Shown: piece by piece, positions 1 to 8,047 of the stretch
Layout: each line of letters begins with the position of its first letter
Numbering within the stretch: the first letter of the stretch is position 1
Origin: Archangium lansingense
Lineage (GTDB): Bacteria; Myxococcota; Myxococcia; Myxococcales; Myxococcaceae
Direction: 5' to 3'
DNA: 64,000 nucleotides
Assembly (NCBI RefSeq): GCF_026626635.1
Contig: NZ_JAPNKA010000001.1
Coordinates: 9,408,501 to 9,472,500 of the forward strand
Translations under genes and position numbers: made by a program
Notes under the pieces: generated by a model
What the model saw: the letters and a program-made list of their open reading frames with translations, nothing else
The model's database searches: none
What the model was told of the DNA's origin: nothing

Positions 1-605
1 TCGGCGCGGTGGCACTTGCGGCAGCGCGCCTCATACGCCCCGGCGGCGCCCACCACCACCCGCTCGCCACTATCCACCAGCCGCTGCGAGCGGTTGGCGG
101 GATTCCCACACACCACGCAGATGGCCAGTTGCTTCGTCACGTACTCGGCGATGGCCAGCAGCTGCGGCATCGGCTCGAAGGGGCGTCCCTGGTAGTCCTG
201 GTCCAGCCCCGCGACGATCACGCGAATGCCCCGAGTGGCCAGGGCCTCACACACCGCCACCACCTCGGACCCGAAGAACTGCACCTCGTCGATGCCCACC
301 ACCTGCGTCTTGGGGGAGAGGTGATGGAAAATTTCTTCAGCCCGTTCAATCGGGATGGAGGTCAACTTCAGCTGCGAGTGGCTGACCACCTGGGTCTCGT
401 CATAGCGGTTGTCCAGTTTGGGCTTGAACACCTGGACGACCTGCTTGCCGTAGACCGCGCGCTTGATGCGGCGGATCAACTCCTCCGTCTTGCCAGAGAA
501 CATCGATCCACAGATGACCTCTATCCACCCGATGTCGTTGGGGAATTGTTGCACGTGGAGGACTCGATCGGGGGGGTGTGCGGGAGCGCGGGTCTCCTCT
601 GTCAC
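1..605 (-). CDS. tdk: Thymidine kinase (partial, C-terminus off the left edge)
   Basis: Type II thymidine kinase, which phosphorylates thymidine to dTMP in the salvage pathway. Translated from the minus strand, it has a P-loop GSMFSGKT at about residues 33-40, the DEVQFFG segment, the AGLDQDYQGRPF segment, and zinc-binding CVVC and CRKC pairs near the C-terminus. The reading frame is open for about 201 codons and is still open at the window edge, but the second zinc pair suggests only a few residues are missing. The GTG start is chosen because an AGGAGG ribosome-binding site sits 4-5 bases upstream; no ATG lies before the P-loop. The gene is divergent from the DUF5658 gene. Confidence 0.93.
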   Translation of the reverse strand, partial: MTEETRAPAHPPDRVLHVQQFPNDIGWIEVICGSMFSGKTEELIRRIKRAVYGKQVVQVFKPKLDNRYDETQVVSHSQLKLTSIPIERAEEIFHHLSPKTQVVGIDEVQFFGSEVVAVCEALATRGIRVIVAGLDQDYQGRPFEPMPQLLAIAEYVTKQLAICVVCGNPANRSQRLVDSGERVVVGAAGAYEARCRKCHRA

Positions 606-737
606 GCCCCTCCTGGAACGTCAACTTTCAAAACCCGCCCCTGCCCCACCCCCTCAGCCCTCGCGGGCCTCTGCGGGCCCTCGCTCGTTGGCAAGCATCT
701 TGAAGAACCTCGCCCGGATTCCAACGGGGAGGTCCGG

Positions 738-1100
738 GTGGCGGCGACGACGCAGGCAACACGCTGGGCAGGTATCGAGGGAGCTTCCTTCCACATCACG
801 CCCGCGGCGGTACTTCTGTTGATACTCAACCTGCTGGATGGGCTCTTCACCCTCACCTTTTTACAGCTCGAAGTGGCCGAGGAACTGAATCCGCTGATGC
901 GCCTGGCCTACGAGCACTCGCCCCTGGCCTTCATGGCCATCAAGGTCACCATCGTGAGCCTGGGGCTGACGCTGCTGTGCCTGCACCGCTCCATGCAGCT
1001 GAGCCAGCGGGCCATCCAAGCGGGAGCCGCGCTCTACGTCGTCATCGACGTGTACCACCTCGCCTTCCTGGCTCACATGTGTCACCGGGGCATCGGTTGA
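738..1100 (+). CDS. DUF5658-like small membrane protein
   Basis: About 120 residues with three or four hydrophobic segments. The core pattern LNLLDGLFTLTFLQL followed by AEELNPLMRL matches the DUF5658 family of small integral membrane proteins, whose function is unknown. The open frame extends far upstream, but that part is antisense to tdk and has no family resemblance. I therefore take the GTG preceded by GGGGAGG as the start. It stands alone between tdk (divergent) and spoVG (same strand, about 90 bases downstream). Function cannot be inferred from context. Confidence 0.7.
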   Translation: MAATTQATRWAGIEGASFHITPAAVLLLILNLLDGLFTLTFLQLEVAEELNPLMRLAYEHSPLAFMAIKVTIVSLGLTLLCLHRSMQLSQRAIQAGAALYVVIDVYHLAFLAHMCHRGIG

Positions 1101-1190
1101 CGCACAACAAGCCCCGACAGGCTTGATTTCCTAGGCCGGTCTGTCTCAGGCTGCCCCCCTAGCTCGTACCAACAGGTCTGTGGGGGGACC

Positions 1191-1496
1191 ATGAACATCA
1201 CCGACGTCAAGGTGTACCCGGTTGACGAGGATAAGCTGAAAGCCTACGTGACCATCACCCTGGATCACTGTTTCGTGATCCGAGATTTGAAGGTCATCCA
1301 CGGGGCTTCCGGCCTGTTCATCGCCATGCCGGCCAAGCGCAGGAAGGATGGGACGTACAAGGACATTGCCCATCCGCTCAACGCGGACACGCGCAACCAG
1401 ATGGAGCGGACCATCCTGCTGGAATACGAGCGGCACCAGCAGACAGGGGGCGGGGTGTCGAGCCCCTTCCTGGCTGCCGCTGGCGACCACGACTGA
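1191..1496 (+). CDS. spoVG: Septation regulator SpoVG
   Basis: A 101-residue SpoVG family protein. It opens MNITDVKVYPVDEDKLKAYV and carries the conserved FVIRDLKVIHG and FIAMPAKRRKDG..DIAHPLN segments. In Firmicutes SpoVG is a nucleic-acid-binding regulator of septation and sporulation; a developmental role in a myxobacterium is plausible but not shown. The ATG is preceded by a GGGGGG purine run. It lies directly upstream of prs, as spoVG does in many genomes including bacilli. The family normally ends soon after the PLN..R helix, so the length is typical. Confidence 0.95.
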   Translation: MNITDVKVYPVDEDKLKAYVTITLDHCFVIRDLKVIHGASGLFIAMPAKRRKDGTYKDIAHPLNADTRNQMERTILLEYERHQQTGGGVSSPFLAAAGDHD

Positions 1497-1563
1497 GCAC
1501 CGGTCCGGGGGTGCCGATGGAAGGGGCTTCCCTTCCGCCACGGGCCGCGCTAGTAGCGCGCCC

Positions 1564-2517
1564 ATGCAGCAGCCCCGCGACTTCAAGGTGTTCACCGGGA
1601 GCTCCAACCCGGGTCTGGCCCATCGCATCTGCGACTATCTCAAACGTCCCCTGGGGAATGCCTCGGTAGGCCGCTTCTCCGACGGGGAGATCCACGTGGA
1701 GATCGGCGAGAACGTCCGCGGTTCGGACGTCTTCATCGTCCAGTCCACATGCCCGCCGGCGAATGATCACCTGATGGAGCTGCTCATCATCTGCGACGCG
1801 CTCAAGCGCGCGAGCGCCGGCTCCATCAACGCCGTCATCCCCTACTACGGGTACGCTCGGCAGGATCGGAAGGTGGCGCCGCGCACGCCCATCACCGCCA
1901 AGCTGGTGGCGGACCTCCTGGAGGTGGCCGGGGCCACGCGCGTGGTGTCCATGGACATGCACGCCGGGCAGATCCAGGGCTTCTTCAACATCCCCTCGGA
2001 TCACCTCTACGCCTCGCCGGTCTTCCTGGATGACCTGCGCAAGAAGTTCCCCGACACGCAGGACCTGGTCATCGTGTCGCCGGACGCGGGCGGCGTGGAG
2101 CGGGCGCGCGCCTACTCCAAGCGGCTCAACTGCGGTCTGGCCATCATCGACAAGCGCCGGCCGCGGCCCAACTCCTCCGAGGTGATGAACCTCATCGGTG
2201 ACGTGAAGGGCAAGGACGCCGTGCTGGTGGACGACATGGTGGACACCGCCGGGACGCTCACCCAGGCGGCCGCCGCCCTCAAGGAGCGGGGCGCTCGCCG
2301 GGTGGTGGCCTATGCCGTCCACCCCATCCTCTCCGGCCCCGCCATCCAGCGCATCCAGGAGTCGGTGCTGGAGGAGGCCGTCTTCACCGACACGGTGGCC
2401 CTGTCTCCCGCCGCCCAGGCCTGCGGCAAGCTGAAGGTCATCACCACCGAGCGCCTCTTCGGTGAGGCCATCGCGCGCATCCACCGCGCGGACTCGCTCA
2501 GCTCCCTCTTCGTCTAG
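1564..2517 (+). CDS. prs: Ribose-phosphate pyrophosphokinase
   Basis: PRPP synthetase: ribose 5-phosphate + ATP gives PRPP + AMP, which feeds purine, pyrimidine, histidine, tryptophan and NAD synthesis. The 317 residues match the class I family length. Visible motifs are FTGSSNPGLA at the N-terminus, the flexible-loop YGYARQDRK, SMDMHAGQIQGFF, the SPDAGGVERAR segment, and the PRPP-binding loop VLVDDMVDTAGT. The ATG giving MQQPRDFKVF is chosen because the family begins at that point; the longer frame upstream overlaps spoVG. It follows spoVG closely and is probably co-transcribed with it. A ribosomal L25 gene lies downstream, a common arrangement. Confidence 0.98.
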   Translation: MQQPRDFKVFTGSSNPGLAHRICDYLKRPLGNASVGRFSDGEIHVEIGENVRGSDVFIVQSTCPPANDHLMELLIICDALKRASAGSINAVIPYYGYARQDRKVAPRTPITAKLVADLLEVAGATRVVSMDMHAGQIQGFFNIPSDHLYASPVFLDDLRKKFPDTQDLVIVSPDAGGVERARAYSKRLNCGLAIIDKRRPRPNSSEVMNLIGDVKGKDAVLVDDMVDTAGTLTQAAAALKERGARRVVAYAVHPILSGPAIQRIQESVLEEAVFTDTVALSPAAQACGKLKVITTERLFGEAIARIHRADSLSSLFV

Positions 2518-2703
2518 GCGGAGAAGCGCTCCCCTGCCCGTCGGGCGGCTTGACTCTGACCGTCCGCGCTGGCATGTCGCACCCACACCACGTTGGCCCT
2601 TCGTTTTCGGAAGGCGCCGTCTCGGGGCCTGCCACGGGGGCGGGATGCCAGAGGCGCCAGGGCTCCAGCGCGGTCACATCGCAGTCCCATACCGAGGAAA
2701 TCC

Positions 2704-3399
2704 ATGTCCATCGACAAGAGCACGCTCGAGGTGAAGGCGCGTGAGGGCTCCGGCAAGGGCGCCGCTCGCCGTCTGCGCAGCCAGGGCCTGGTGCCCGCCG
2801 TTGTCTACGGCAAGCACCTGAAGTCGCCGCTGAGCATCGCCGTCGACCCGAAGGCCGTGCGCCAGGCCATCAACACCCCGCACAAGCTCAACACCCTCAT
2901 CACCCTCAAGGGCGTGGGCGCTGAGCAGCAGGTCCTCTTCAAGGACTATCAGCGGGATCCGGTCACCCGCGACATCCTCCACGTGGACTTCATCGCCGTT
3001 CGCGAGGACGAGCAGGTGAAGGTGAACGTGCCGCTGGTGCTCACCGGCAAGGCCGAGGGCGTGGCCGAGGGTGGTCTGCTCACCCAGCTCCGCCGTGAGC
3101 TCGAGGTCTACGCCAAGCCGCGCGCCATCCCCGAGAAGATCGAGGTGGACGTGACGGCGCTGAAGATTACCCAGGCGATCCACATCAACGAGGTGAAGCT
3201 GCCCGAGGGCGTGGTGGTGAAGTCGAACGTCAACTACACCGTCGCCGTCATCGCCGCGCCCGAGGGTGCGGTCGAGGCGGCTCCCGCGGCGGCGGCTGCT
3301 GCGGCTCCTGCGGCGGCGGCGGCCAAGCCCGCGGCTGGCGCGGCGGCCAAGCCCGCGGCGGGTGCGGCGGCCAAGCCCGCGGCCGGCGCGAAGAAGTAG
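2704..3399 (+). CDS. rplY: 50S ribosomal protein bL25 (CTC type) with Ala/Lys-rich tail
   Basis: Long-form bL25/CTC, which binds 5S rRNA in the large subunit. The N-terminal L25 domain starts STLEVKAREGSGKGAARRLR, and the C-terminal TL5-type beta domain runs to about residue 190. The 231 residues end in a low-complexity tail of alanines followed by three KPAAGA(A) repeats and KK. The tail resembles histone-H1-like or PAKKA tails seen on several high-GC ribosomal proteins. The chosen ATG has GAGGAAA upstream, and the residues before it in the open frame are not L25-like. It forms a prs-rplY-pth order, with a terminator-like hairpin before pth. Confidence 0.96.
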   Translation: MSIDKSTLEVKAREGSGKGAARRLRSQGLVPAVVYGKHLKSPLSIAVDPKAVRQAINTPHKLNTLITLKGVGAEQQVLFKDYQRDPVTRDILHVDFIAVREDEQVKVNVPLVLTGKAEGVAEGGLLTQLRRELEVYAKPRAIPEKIEVDVTALKITQAIHINEVKLPEGVVVKSNVNYTVAVIAAPEGAVEAAPAAAAAAAPAAAAAKPAAGAAAKPAAGAAAKPAAGAKK

Positions 3400-3421
3400 T
3401 CTCTTCGTCCTGCTGTACACG

Positions 3422-3458
3422 CGGGGTCAGTCCGAAGGGGCTGGCCCCGTCTGTTTTT
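3422..3458 (+). terminator. Intrinsic terminator between rplY and pth
   Basis: A GC-rich stem (CGGGGTCAG pairing with CTGGCCCCG, including one G-T wobble) is followed by TCTGTTTTT. It lies just after rplY and only about 14 bases before the pth start, so it may partly separate the two genes or act as an attenuator. Confidence 0.6.
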
Positions 3459-3471
3459 CGGAGTCTCTGCC

Positions 3472-4050
3472 ATGAAGCTCATCTGTGGACTGGGCAATCC
3501 CGGGCGCGAGTACGAGCGCCACCGTCACAACATTGGATTCATGGTGGTGGAGGCACTGCTGTCGCGTGCCCGCGCCGAGCTCAACCAGGAGAAGTTCCAG
3601 GCCCGGGTGGGCCAGGGCACCCTGGGCGGCGAGAAGGTCCTCTTCCTGGAGCCGCAGACGTACATGAACCTGTCCGGCCGCTCGGTGGCCGAGGCTGCGC
3701 GCTTCTACAAGGTGGCGGTGGAGGACATCCTCGTCATCCACGACGAGCTGGACATGCCCTTCGGGCGGCTGCAGCTCAAGGTGGGCGGGGGCAGCGGGGG
3801 CCACAACGGGCTGAAGAGCACCGTCTCCAGCCTGGGGGCGGACGGCTTCATCCGCCTGCGCTTCGGCATCGGCAAGCCGCAGGGCCCCAACGCCAAGGAG
3901 CGGGTGGCCGGCTACGTCCTGTCCAATTTCGACGACGCGGAGCGCCGGCAGCTCGACGAGCTGATCGCCCTGGCGGAGGAGGCCTCGGAGACGTGGGTCC
4001 GTGACGGGCTGGCCACGGCCATGAACCGGTACAACAAGCGGGCGCCTTGA
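3472..4050 (+). CDS. pth: Peptidyl-tRNA hydrolase
   Basis: Hydrolyses peptidyl-tRNAs that drop off ribosomes, recycling tRNA. The 192-residue length is standard. Visible family signatures are ICGLGNPGREYERHRHNIGF with the catalytic His, PQTYMNLSGRSV, IHDELDMPFGRLQLK with the catalytic Asp, and the GGGSGGHNGLKS loop. The first ATG is used because the protein begins at the canonical MKLICGLGNPG, with GGAG about nine bases upstream. It sits between rplY and the rpsF-rpsR-rplI group, a conserved bacterial order. Confidence 0.98.
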   Translation: MKLICGLGNPGREYERHRHNIGFMVVEALLSRARAELNQEKFQARVGQGTLGGEKVLFLEPQTYMNLSGRSVAEAARFYKVAVEDILVIHDELDMPFGRLQLKVGGGSGGHNGLKSTVSSLGADGFIRLRFGIGKPQGPNAKERVAGYVLSNFDDAERRQLDELIALAEEASETWVRDGLATAMNRYNKRAP

Positions 4051-4278
4051 CTCGGGGTCTGGCCCCCCGTAGAAGGCCCCTTCCCCGCTGGCCGGAAGTA
4101 CGGGCAGGGCGGCGGTGTTCTTTTTCATCATCCCGGGTGCGCGAGCCTCCGGGACGAAACGCGAGGGAGACGGGCGCGTGGTTTTCCCGTTCCCGGCGGA
4201 CGGTCCCCCTTGGACCGGCTGACCGTTTCCCCGCTCCTCGGGCAACCGGGGGGCACTCAACCCCAAGGGGAGAGAAAC
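4051..4278 (+). promoter_or_regulatory. Long leader/intergenic region before rpsF
   Basis: A 228-base gap without a convincing gene. It is followed by the AAGGGGAGAG ribosome-binding site of rpsF. It contains a T-rich patch (GTTCTTTTTCATCATC) and several GC-rich inverted segments. In many bacteria the rpsF leader carries an S6:S18-binding RNA motif; I cannot confirm the motif by eye, so this is only a candidate location. Confidence 0.3.
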
Positions 4279-4743
4279 ATGGCTGAGACGCAGGCCGCCA
4301 CGCGGCTTCGTGAGTACGAGACCATCTTCCTGGTCAAGCCTGACCTCACCGACGACAACGTGGACAAGCTCAAGGAGCGCGTCCGTGGAATCGTCAGCCG
4401 TGAGGGAGGCAAGGTCCTCCGCTTCACGGTGTGGGGCAAGAAGAAGACGCTGTACCCCATCGCCAAGCAGCCCCGCGCCATCTACGTGCACGCCAGCTAC
4501 CTGGGTACCACCAGGCTGGTGGCCGAGATCGAGCGCAACCTCCGCATCCTCGATGAGGTGACGCGCTACCTGTCCGTGAAGCTGGCGGATGAGGTGGATC
4601 CCGAGAGCCGTCCGGTGCTCGAGGACCTGAAGCTGGCCGGCGACGTCGAGGAGACGCGTCCCGGTGCCGCGGCGGCCGGTGAGCGTGCCGGGGTCGTCGA
4701 GGAGGCTTCCGAGGGCGAGGAGGAGGGCACCGAGGAGGCCTAG
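4279..4743 (+). CDS. rpsF: 30S ribosomal protein bS6
   Basis: Small-subunit protein S6, which pairs with S18 on the platform. The core REYETIFLVKPDLTDDNV...WGKKKTLYPIAKQPRAIYVHASYLG is typical. The C-terminal third is a long acidic extension ending GEEEGTEEA, making the protein 154 residues against about 95-135 in many bacteria. The start is the ATG giving MAETQAATRLREYE, preceded by a strong GGGGAGAG site. It is first in an rpsF-rpsR-rplI cluster, the usual order, with gaps of 51 and 33 bases. Confidence 0.97.
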   Translation: MAETQAATRLREYETIFLVKPDLTDDNVDKLKERVRGIVSREGGKVLRFTVWGKKKTLYPIAKQPRAIYVHASYLGTTRLVAEIERNLRILDEVTRYLSVKLADEVDPESRPVLEDLKLAGDVEETRPGAAAAGERAGVVEEASEGEEEGTEEA

Positions 4744-4794
4744 TGCCCCCGCGGTCGTCTTCTACGGATCCATTCCAGAGAAGAGAGAACACTC

Positions 4795-5130
4795 ATGATT
4801 GGCAATGACAGGAACGCTGCCCGCGGCGGCGACAGGGACCGCGGTGGTGACAGGGATCGCGGTGACCGGGGCGGTGGCGCCGGTGGCGATGACGAGAAGC
4901 GTGGTGGCCGTGGCTTTGGCCGCAAGAAGGTCTGCCGCTTCTGCGCCGAGAAGAACGCCAAGGTGGACTTCAAGGATCAGTCGACCCTGAAGTACTTCGT
5001 CACGGAGCGCGGCAAGATCATCCCCCGCCGCATCTCCGGCAACTGCGCCAAGCACCAGCGCGAGATCGCCACGGCCATCAAGCGCGCCCGCGGTCTGGCG
5101 CTGCTTCCCTACAACGCGATGGTCGGCTGA
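4795..5130 (+). CDS. rpsR: 30S ribosomal protein bS18 with RG-rich N-terminus
   Basis: S18, the partner of S6. The core is KVCRFCAEKNAKVDFKDQ, then LKYFVTERGKIIPRRISGNC and the helix KHQREIATAIKRARGLALLP. Cysteines of the CRFC pair and of the GNC segment suggest the zinc-binding (C+) form. The 111 residues include about 40 extra N-terminal residues made of repeated RGGDRDR/GDRGG units, basic-acidic and glycine-rich and probably disordered. GAGAAGAGAG lies upstream of the ATG. Confidence 0.96.
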   Translation: MIGNDRNAARGGDRDRGGDRDRGDRGGGAGGDDEKRGGRGFGRKKVCRFCAEKNAKVDFKDQSTLKYFVTERGKIIPRRISGNCAKHQREIATAIKRARGLALLPYNAMVG

Positions 5131-5163
5131 TAGCCGGACCCCCCGCACCAACGGAGACATCAC

Positions 5164-5610
5164 ATGAAGGTCATTCTTCGTGAGGACGTCGCGAACCTGG
5201 GCAAGTCCGGTGAGCTCGTGACGGTGAAGGACGGCTTCGGCCGTAACTACCTGCTGCCGCGCAAGATGGCGGTGCTGGCCACCGAGCAGAACGTGCGTCA
5301 GCTCGAGCACGAGCGCGCGGTCATCTCGGCGCGCAACGCCAAGCTGAAGGGCGCTGCCGAGGAGCAGGCCAAGAAGATCGGCTCGGTCAAGGCCGTCATC
5401 CGCCGCAAGGTGGGTGAGCAGGACAAGCTGTACGGCTCGGTCACCGCGCTGGACATCGCCGAGGCGCTCGCCGCCCAGGGTCAGACGGTGGATCGCCGTC
5501 TCATCCACCTGCCCGAGCCCATCAAGGCCACGGGTCAGTACGAGGTGGAGCTGCGGCTGCACCGCGACGTGGTGGCGAAGATCAAGGTCGAGGTCGCGCC
5601 GGAGGCCTGA
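5164..5610 (+). CDS. rplI: 50S ribosomal protein bL9
   Basis: L9, which binds 23S rRNA through its N-terminal domain and carries a long connecting helix and a C-terminal domain. MKVILREDVANLGKSGELVTVKDGFGRNYLLPRKMA is the canonical N-terminal domain, residues 41-80 form the charged linker helix, and the protein ends at 148 residues, as expected. It is the last gene of the rpsF-rpsR-rplI cluster, followed by a copy of the intergenic repeat and then an intrinsic terminator. Confidence 0.98.
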   Translation: MKVILREDVANLGKSGELVTVKDGFGRNYLLPRKMAVLATEQNVRQLEHERAVISARNAKLKGAAEEQAKKIGSVKAVIRRKVGEQDKLYGSVTALDIAEALAAQGQTVDRRLIHLPEPIKATGQYEVELRLHRDVVAKIKVEVAPEA

Positions 5611-5617
5611 TCCCCGC

Positions 5618-5657
5618 TCCCCTCCCTCTCCCCCCGGGAGAGGGTCGGGGTGAGGGT
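5618..5657 (+). repeat. GC-rich intergenic inverted repeat, copy 1
   Basis: The core is CTCTCCCCCCGGGAGAG followed by GGTCGGGGTGAGGG. The same unit occurs three more times in the window, once in inverse orientation, always between genes. It is REP-like: a short stem plus an asymmetric GGGGTGAGGG flank. Confidence 0.75.
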
Positions 5658-5691
5658 ATCCGTCCCCGTGCTGTGAGCTCGTGAAGTCAGG

Positions 5692-5730
5692 GGCCGTCCG
5701 GGAGTCAACCCCCGGGCGGCCTTTTCATTT
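5692..5730 (+). terminator. Intrinsic terminator after rplI
   Basis: GGCCGTCCGGG pairs with CCCGGGCGGCC (one G-T wobble) across an eight-base loop and is followed by TTTTCATTT. It ends the rpsF-rpsR-rplI unit ahead of dnaB. Confidence 0.8.
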
Positions 5731-5818
5731 GCGGGAGGAAGCCGGTCCCTAGGCCCAGATGTCAGAGGCTGCGATCAGGCTGCTGCGCTACATCCCTGTA
5801 GTAGACTGGCCGGGAGCC

Positions 5819-7186
5819 ATGGACAACATCCTCGACATTCGGACGGGCGGACGCAGGTCTCACGAAGACCTCGCCGCCGAGCGCGCGGTGCTGGGCGCCG
5901 TGCTCGCGGACAACTCGCTCCTCGACAGCCTGGCGGAAGTGGTGCATCCGGACGATTTCGCCAGTCCAGCGCACGCTCAAATCTTCGAGGCGATGCTCAA
6001 GCTGTCCGGCTCCTCGCGGCAGGTGGACCACCTGACGCTGGCCGAGGAGCTGAAGGTGCTCGGGCATCTGGCGGCGGTGGGCGGCCCGGCCTACCTGATG
6101 AGCCTGGATCAGGTGGTGCCCGTGCCGGGCAACGCCGTGCAGTACGCGAAGATCGTCAAGGACCAGGCCATCCGGCGGCGGCTGGCGGGCGCGGGGCGGG
6201 AGATCCAGGAGCTGGCCAGCCAGGAAACGGGCGAGCTGGACGCCCTGCTGGATGAGGCCGAGCGCAAGGTCTTCCTCCTGGCTGAAAAGAAGCGCGTGGG
6301 AGACCTGCGGCCCGTCAGCGAGCTGATGGAGCACACGCTGGACCTCCTGGACAAGCTGAAGACCGCGACGACAGGCATCACCGGCCTGTCCACGGGCTAC
6401 GTCGACCTGGACAACCAGCTCACGGGCCTGCATGGCGGCGAGCTCATCATCCTCGCGGCGCGCCCCGGCGTGGGAAAGACGTCCTTCGCGATGAACATCG
6501 CCACGCACGTGGGCCTGGCGGATGAGCCCAGGGCGGCGGCCATCTTCAGCCTGGAAATGCCCGCGGACCAGCTGCTGATGCGTCTGCTGGCCTCGAGCGC
6601 GCGCGTGGACATGAAGAAGCTGCGCGGCGGCCGGCTCACCCCGAATGACGAGGAGAAGTTCCAGGAGATGGCGGGCAAGCTCTACAACGCCCCCATCTAC
6701 ATCGACGACTCGGGCGGCCTGTCCCCGTTCGACCTGCGCGCCAAGGCCCGGCGGCTCAAGCAGAGGGATCCCCGGCTGTCGCTGATCGTCATCGACTACC
6801 TCCAGCTCATGCACCAGAAGGGCAAGGTGGAGAGCCGCCAGCTGGAAATCTCCGAGATCTCCCGCGCGCTCAAGCAGCTCGCCAAGGAGCTGAATGTGCC
6901 CATCATCGCGCTCTCGCAGCTCAGCCGTAAGGTGGAGGAGCGCAAGGGCGGCAAGCCGATGCTCTCGGACCTGCGCGAGTCGGGCGCCATCGAGCAGGAC
7001 GCCGACGTGGTGATGTTCATCCACCGCGAGGATCAGACCGAGGGTGAGGGCGGCGAGGTCCGCACCAGCTCGGCCATCCCCGTGCAGCTCGTCATCGCCA
7101 AGCAGCGTAACGGCCCCATCGGGGACATCGACCTGGTGTTCCTCGCCGAGTACACGCGCTTCGAGAGCCGGGCGCGCGTCGAGTAG
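5819..7186 (+). CDS. dnaB: Replicative DNA helicase DnaB
   Basis: Hexameric replicative helicase. Residues 15-120 are the N-terminal collar domain (DLAAERAVLGAVLADN). The RecA-like motor has a Walker A ARPGVGKTS near residue 214, the IFSLEMPADQL segment, Walker B LIVIDYLQLM, the SQLSRKVEERKGGKPMLSDLRESGAIEQDADVV region split over motifs H3-H4, and the arginine-finger end IAKQRNGPIGDI. The 455 residues are standard and there is no intein. The open frame has an earlier ATG 60 bases upstream, but the family starts around MDNILDIR. It follows the rpsF-rplI block, a common location for dnaB. Confidence 0.98.
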   Translation: MDNILDIRTGGRRSHEDLAAERAVLGAVLADNSLLDSLAEVVHPDDFASPAHAQIFEAMLKLSGSSRQVDHLTLAEELKVLGHLAAVGGPAYLMSLDQVVPVPGNAVQYAKIVKDQAIRRRLAGAGREIQELASQETGELDALLDEAERKVFLLAEKKRVGDLRPVSELMEHTLDLLDKLKTATTGITGLSTGYVDLDNQLTGLHGGELIILAARPGVGKTSFAMNIATHVGLADEPRAAAIFSLEMPADQLLMRLLASSARVDMKKLRGGRLTPNDEEKFQEMAGKLYNAPIYIDDSGGLSPFDLRAKARRLKQRDPRLSLIVIDYLQLMHQKGKVESRQLEISEISRALKQLAKELNVPIIALSQLSRKVEERKGGKPMLSDLRESGAIEQDADVVMFIHREDQTEGEGGEVRTSSAIPVQLVIAKQRNGPIGDIDLVFLAEYTRFESRARVE

Positions 7187-7189
7187 GCG

Positions 7190-7858
7190 TCAGACGACGA
7201 AGGCCACCCGCACGCGCCTGCGTCCCTTCTCGAGCTGTCTCACGAGGGACTCGGGCGTGTCGCCGGACTCGCTCCAGGCGTCGATCTCCTCCAGCTCCCA
7301 GTCCTCGAAGACACCCGCTCCGTCGAAGCCGGGGATGAAGCCCTCGCGCATGGCCTGCTGCACGCCTCGCAGCGGCCCCACGACGACCACGTCCCCGAAG
7401 CCGAAGAAGCGCATGTCCGTGCCGGTCGCCTCCAGCGCCGCGTTGAGCAGGGCCAGCACCGCGTTGATGTTGAAGAAGCCCGAGTAGTCGTGGAACGTGA
7501 CGCTGTAGCGCCGCCCTCCGTGCCTCAGGCGCATCGTGTACCGGCTGTCCGTTCCGCCCCCTTCCTTGTCGGAGTCCTCGGGCAAGAGCGCGCGCTCCTC
7601 GCCCTCCGCGTCCTCCTCTCCAGGCAGCACCTGCGTGAACCTCGCTCCGTCCAGCAGCGGCGAGACGAGCCTCGCGAGATCCAACACCAGGAGCCCATGG
7701 TTGACCGGGTACTCGCCCGCATCCGGGTCGAAGCCGTAACCGCGCCCCAGGCGCATGAAGGTCTCGTCCCAATACTCGGGTCTGTCGTCATCGGGTATCC
7801 GGGACTCGGGCGGAATCTGGAGCAGCTCGCGCAGGCGGTACTCATTCTGGATGGCCAT
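7190..7858 (-). CDS. Hypothetical protein, 222 aa
   Basis: I do not recognise a family. The chosen ATG (MAIQNEYRLRELLQIP) has GGAGAC immediately upstream; the frame continues a further 41 codons without protein-like sequence. The product is soluble and acidic in the middle (EEDAEGEERALLPEDSDKE), with a hydrophobic stretch FFNINAVLALLNAAL and a second FFGFGDVVVVGPLRG, then an Arg-rich end. It has no signal peptide or membrane segment. It is convergent with dnaB, the stop codons being only a few bases apart. Confidence 0.65.
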   Translation of the reverse strand: MAIQNEYRLRELLQIPPESRIPDDDRPEYWDETFMRLGRGYGFDPDAGEYPVNHGLLVLDLARLVSPLLDGARFTQVLPGEEDAEGEERALLPEDSDKEGGGTDSRYTMRLRHGGRRYSVTFHDYSGFFNINAVLALLNAALEATGTDMRFFGFGDVVVVGPLRGVQQAMREGFIPGFDGAGVFEDWELEEIDAWSESGDTPESLVRQLEKGRRRVRVAFVV

Positions 7859-7972
7859 GTCTCCTCTCCGTGCTCGGGACCTCCTGTGTCCCATACCGGT
7901 CTGACAGTGCTCGCACGGATGTCCGGAATCGGATGGGGCTCTCCGGTGCTCGGGTTGGAGTACGGAGACGGG

Positions 7973-8010
7973 TACCCTCACCCTGTCCCTCTCTCCCAGG
8001 GGGAGAGGGG
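7973..8010 (-). repeat. GC-rich intergenic inverted repeat, copy 2
   Basis: Inverse-orientation copy of the element found after rplI: TACCCTCACCCTGTCCCTCTC, then CCAGGGGGAGAGGGG. It lies between the 3' end of the thiD gene and the 5' end of the neighbouring hypothetical. Confidence 0.7.
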
Positions 8011-8047
8011 AAATGACCTCAGCGGGCTCACTGGAAGGTGAGGCGGT

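Noticed and set aside
9..737. N-terminal extension of the DUF5658 frame
   Set aside because: This portion is antisense to tdk; the family-like part starts after the supported GTG.
5762..7024. 420-codon minus-strand frame
   Set aside because: Antisense shadow of dnaB with no recognisable domain.
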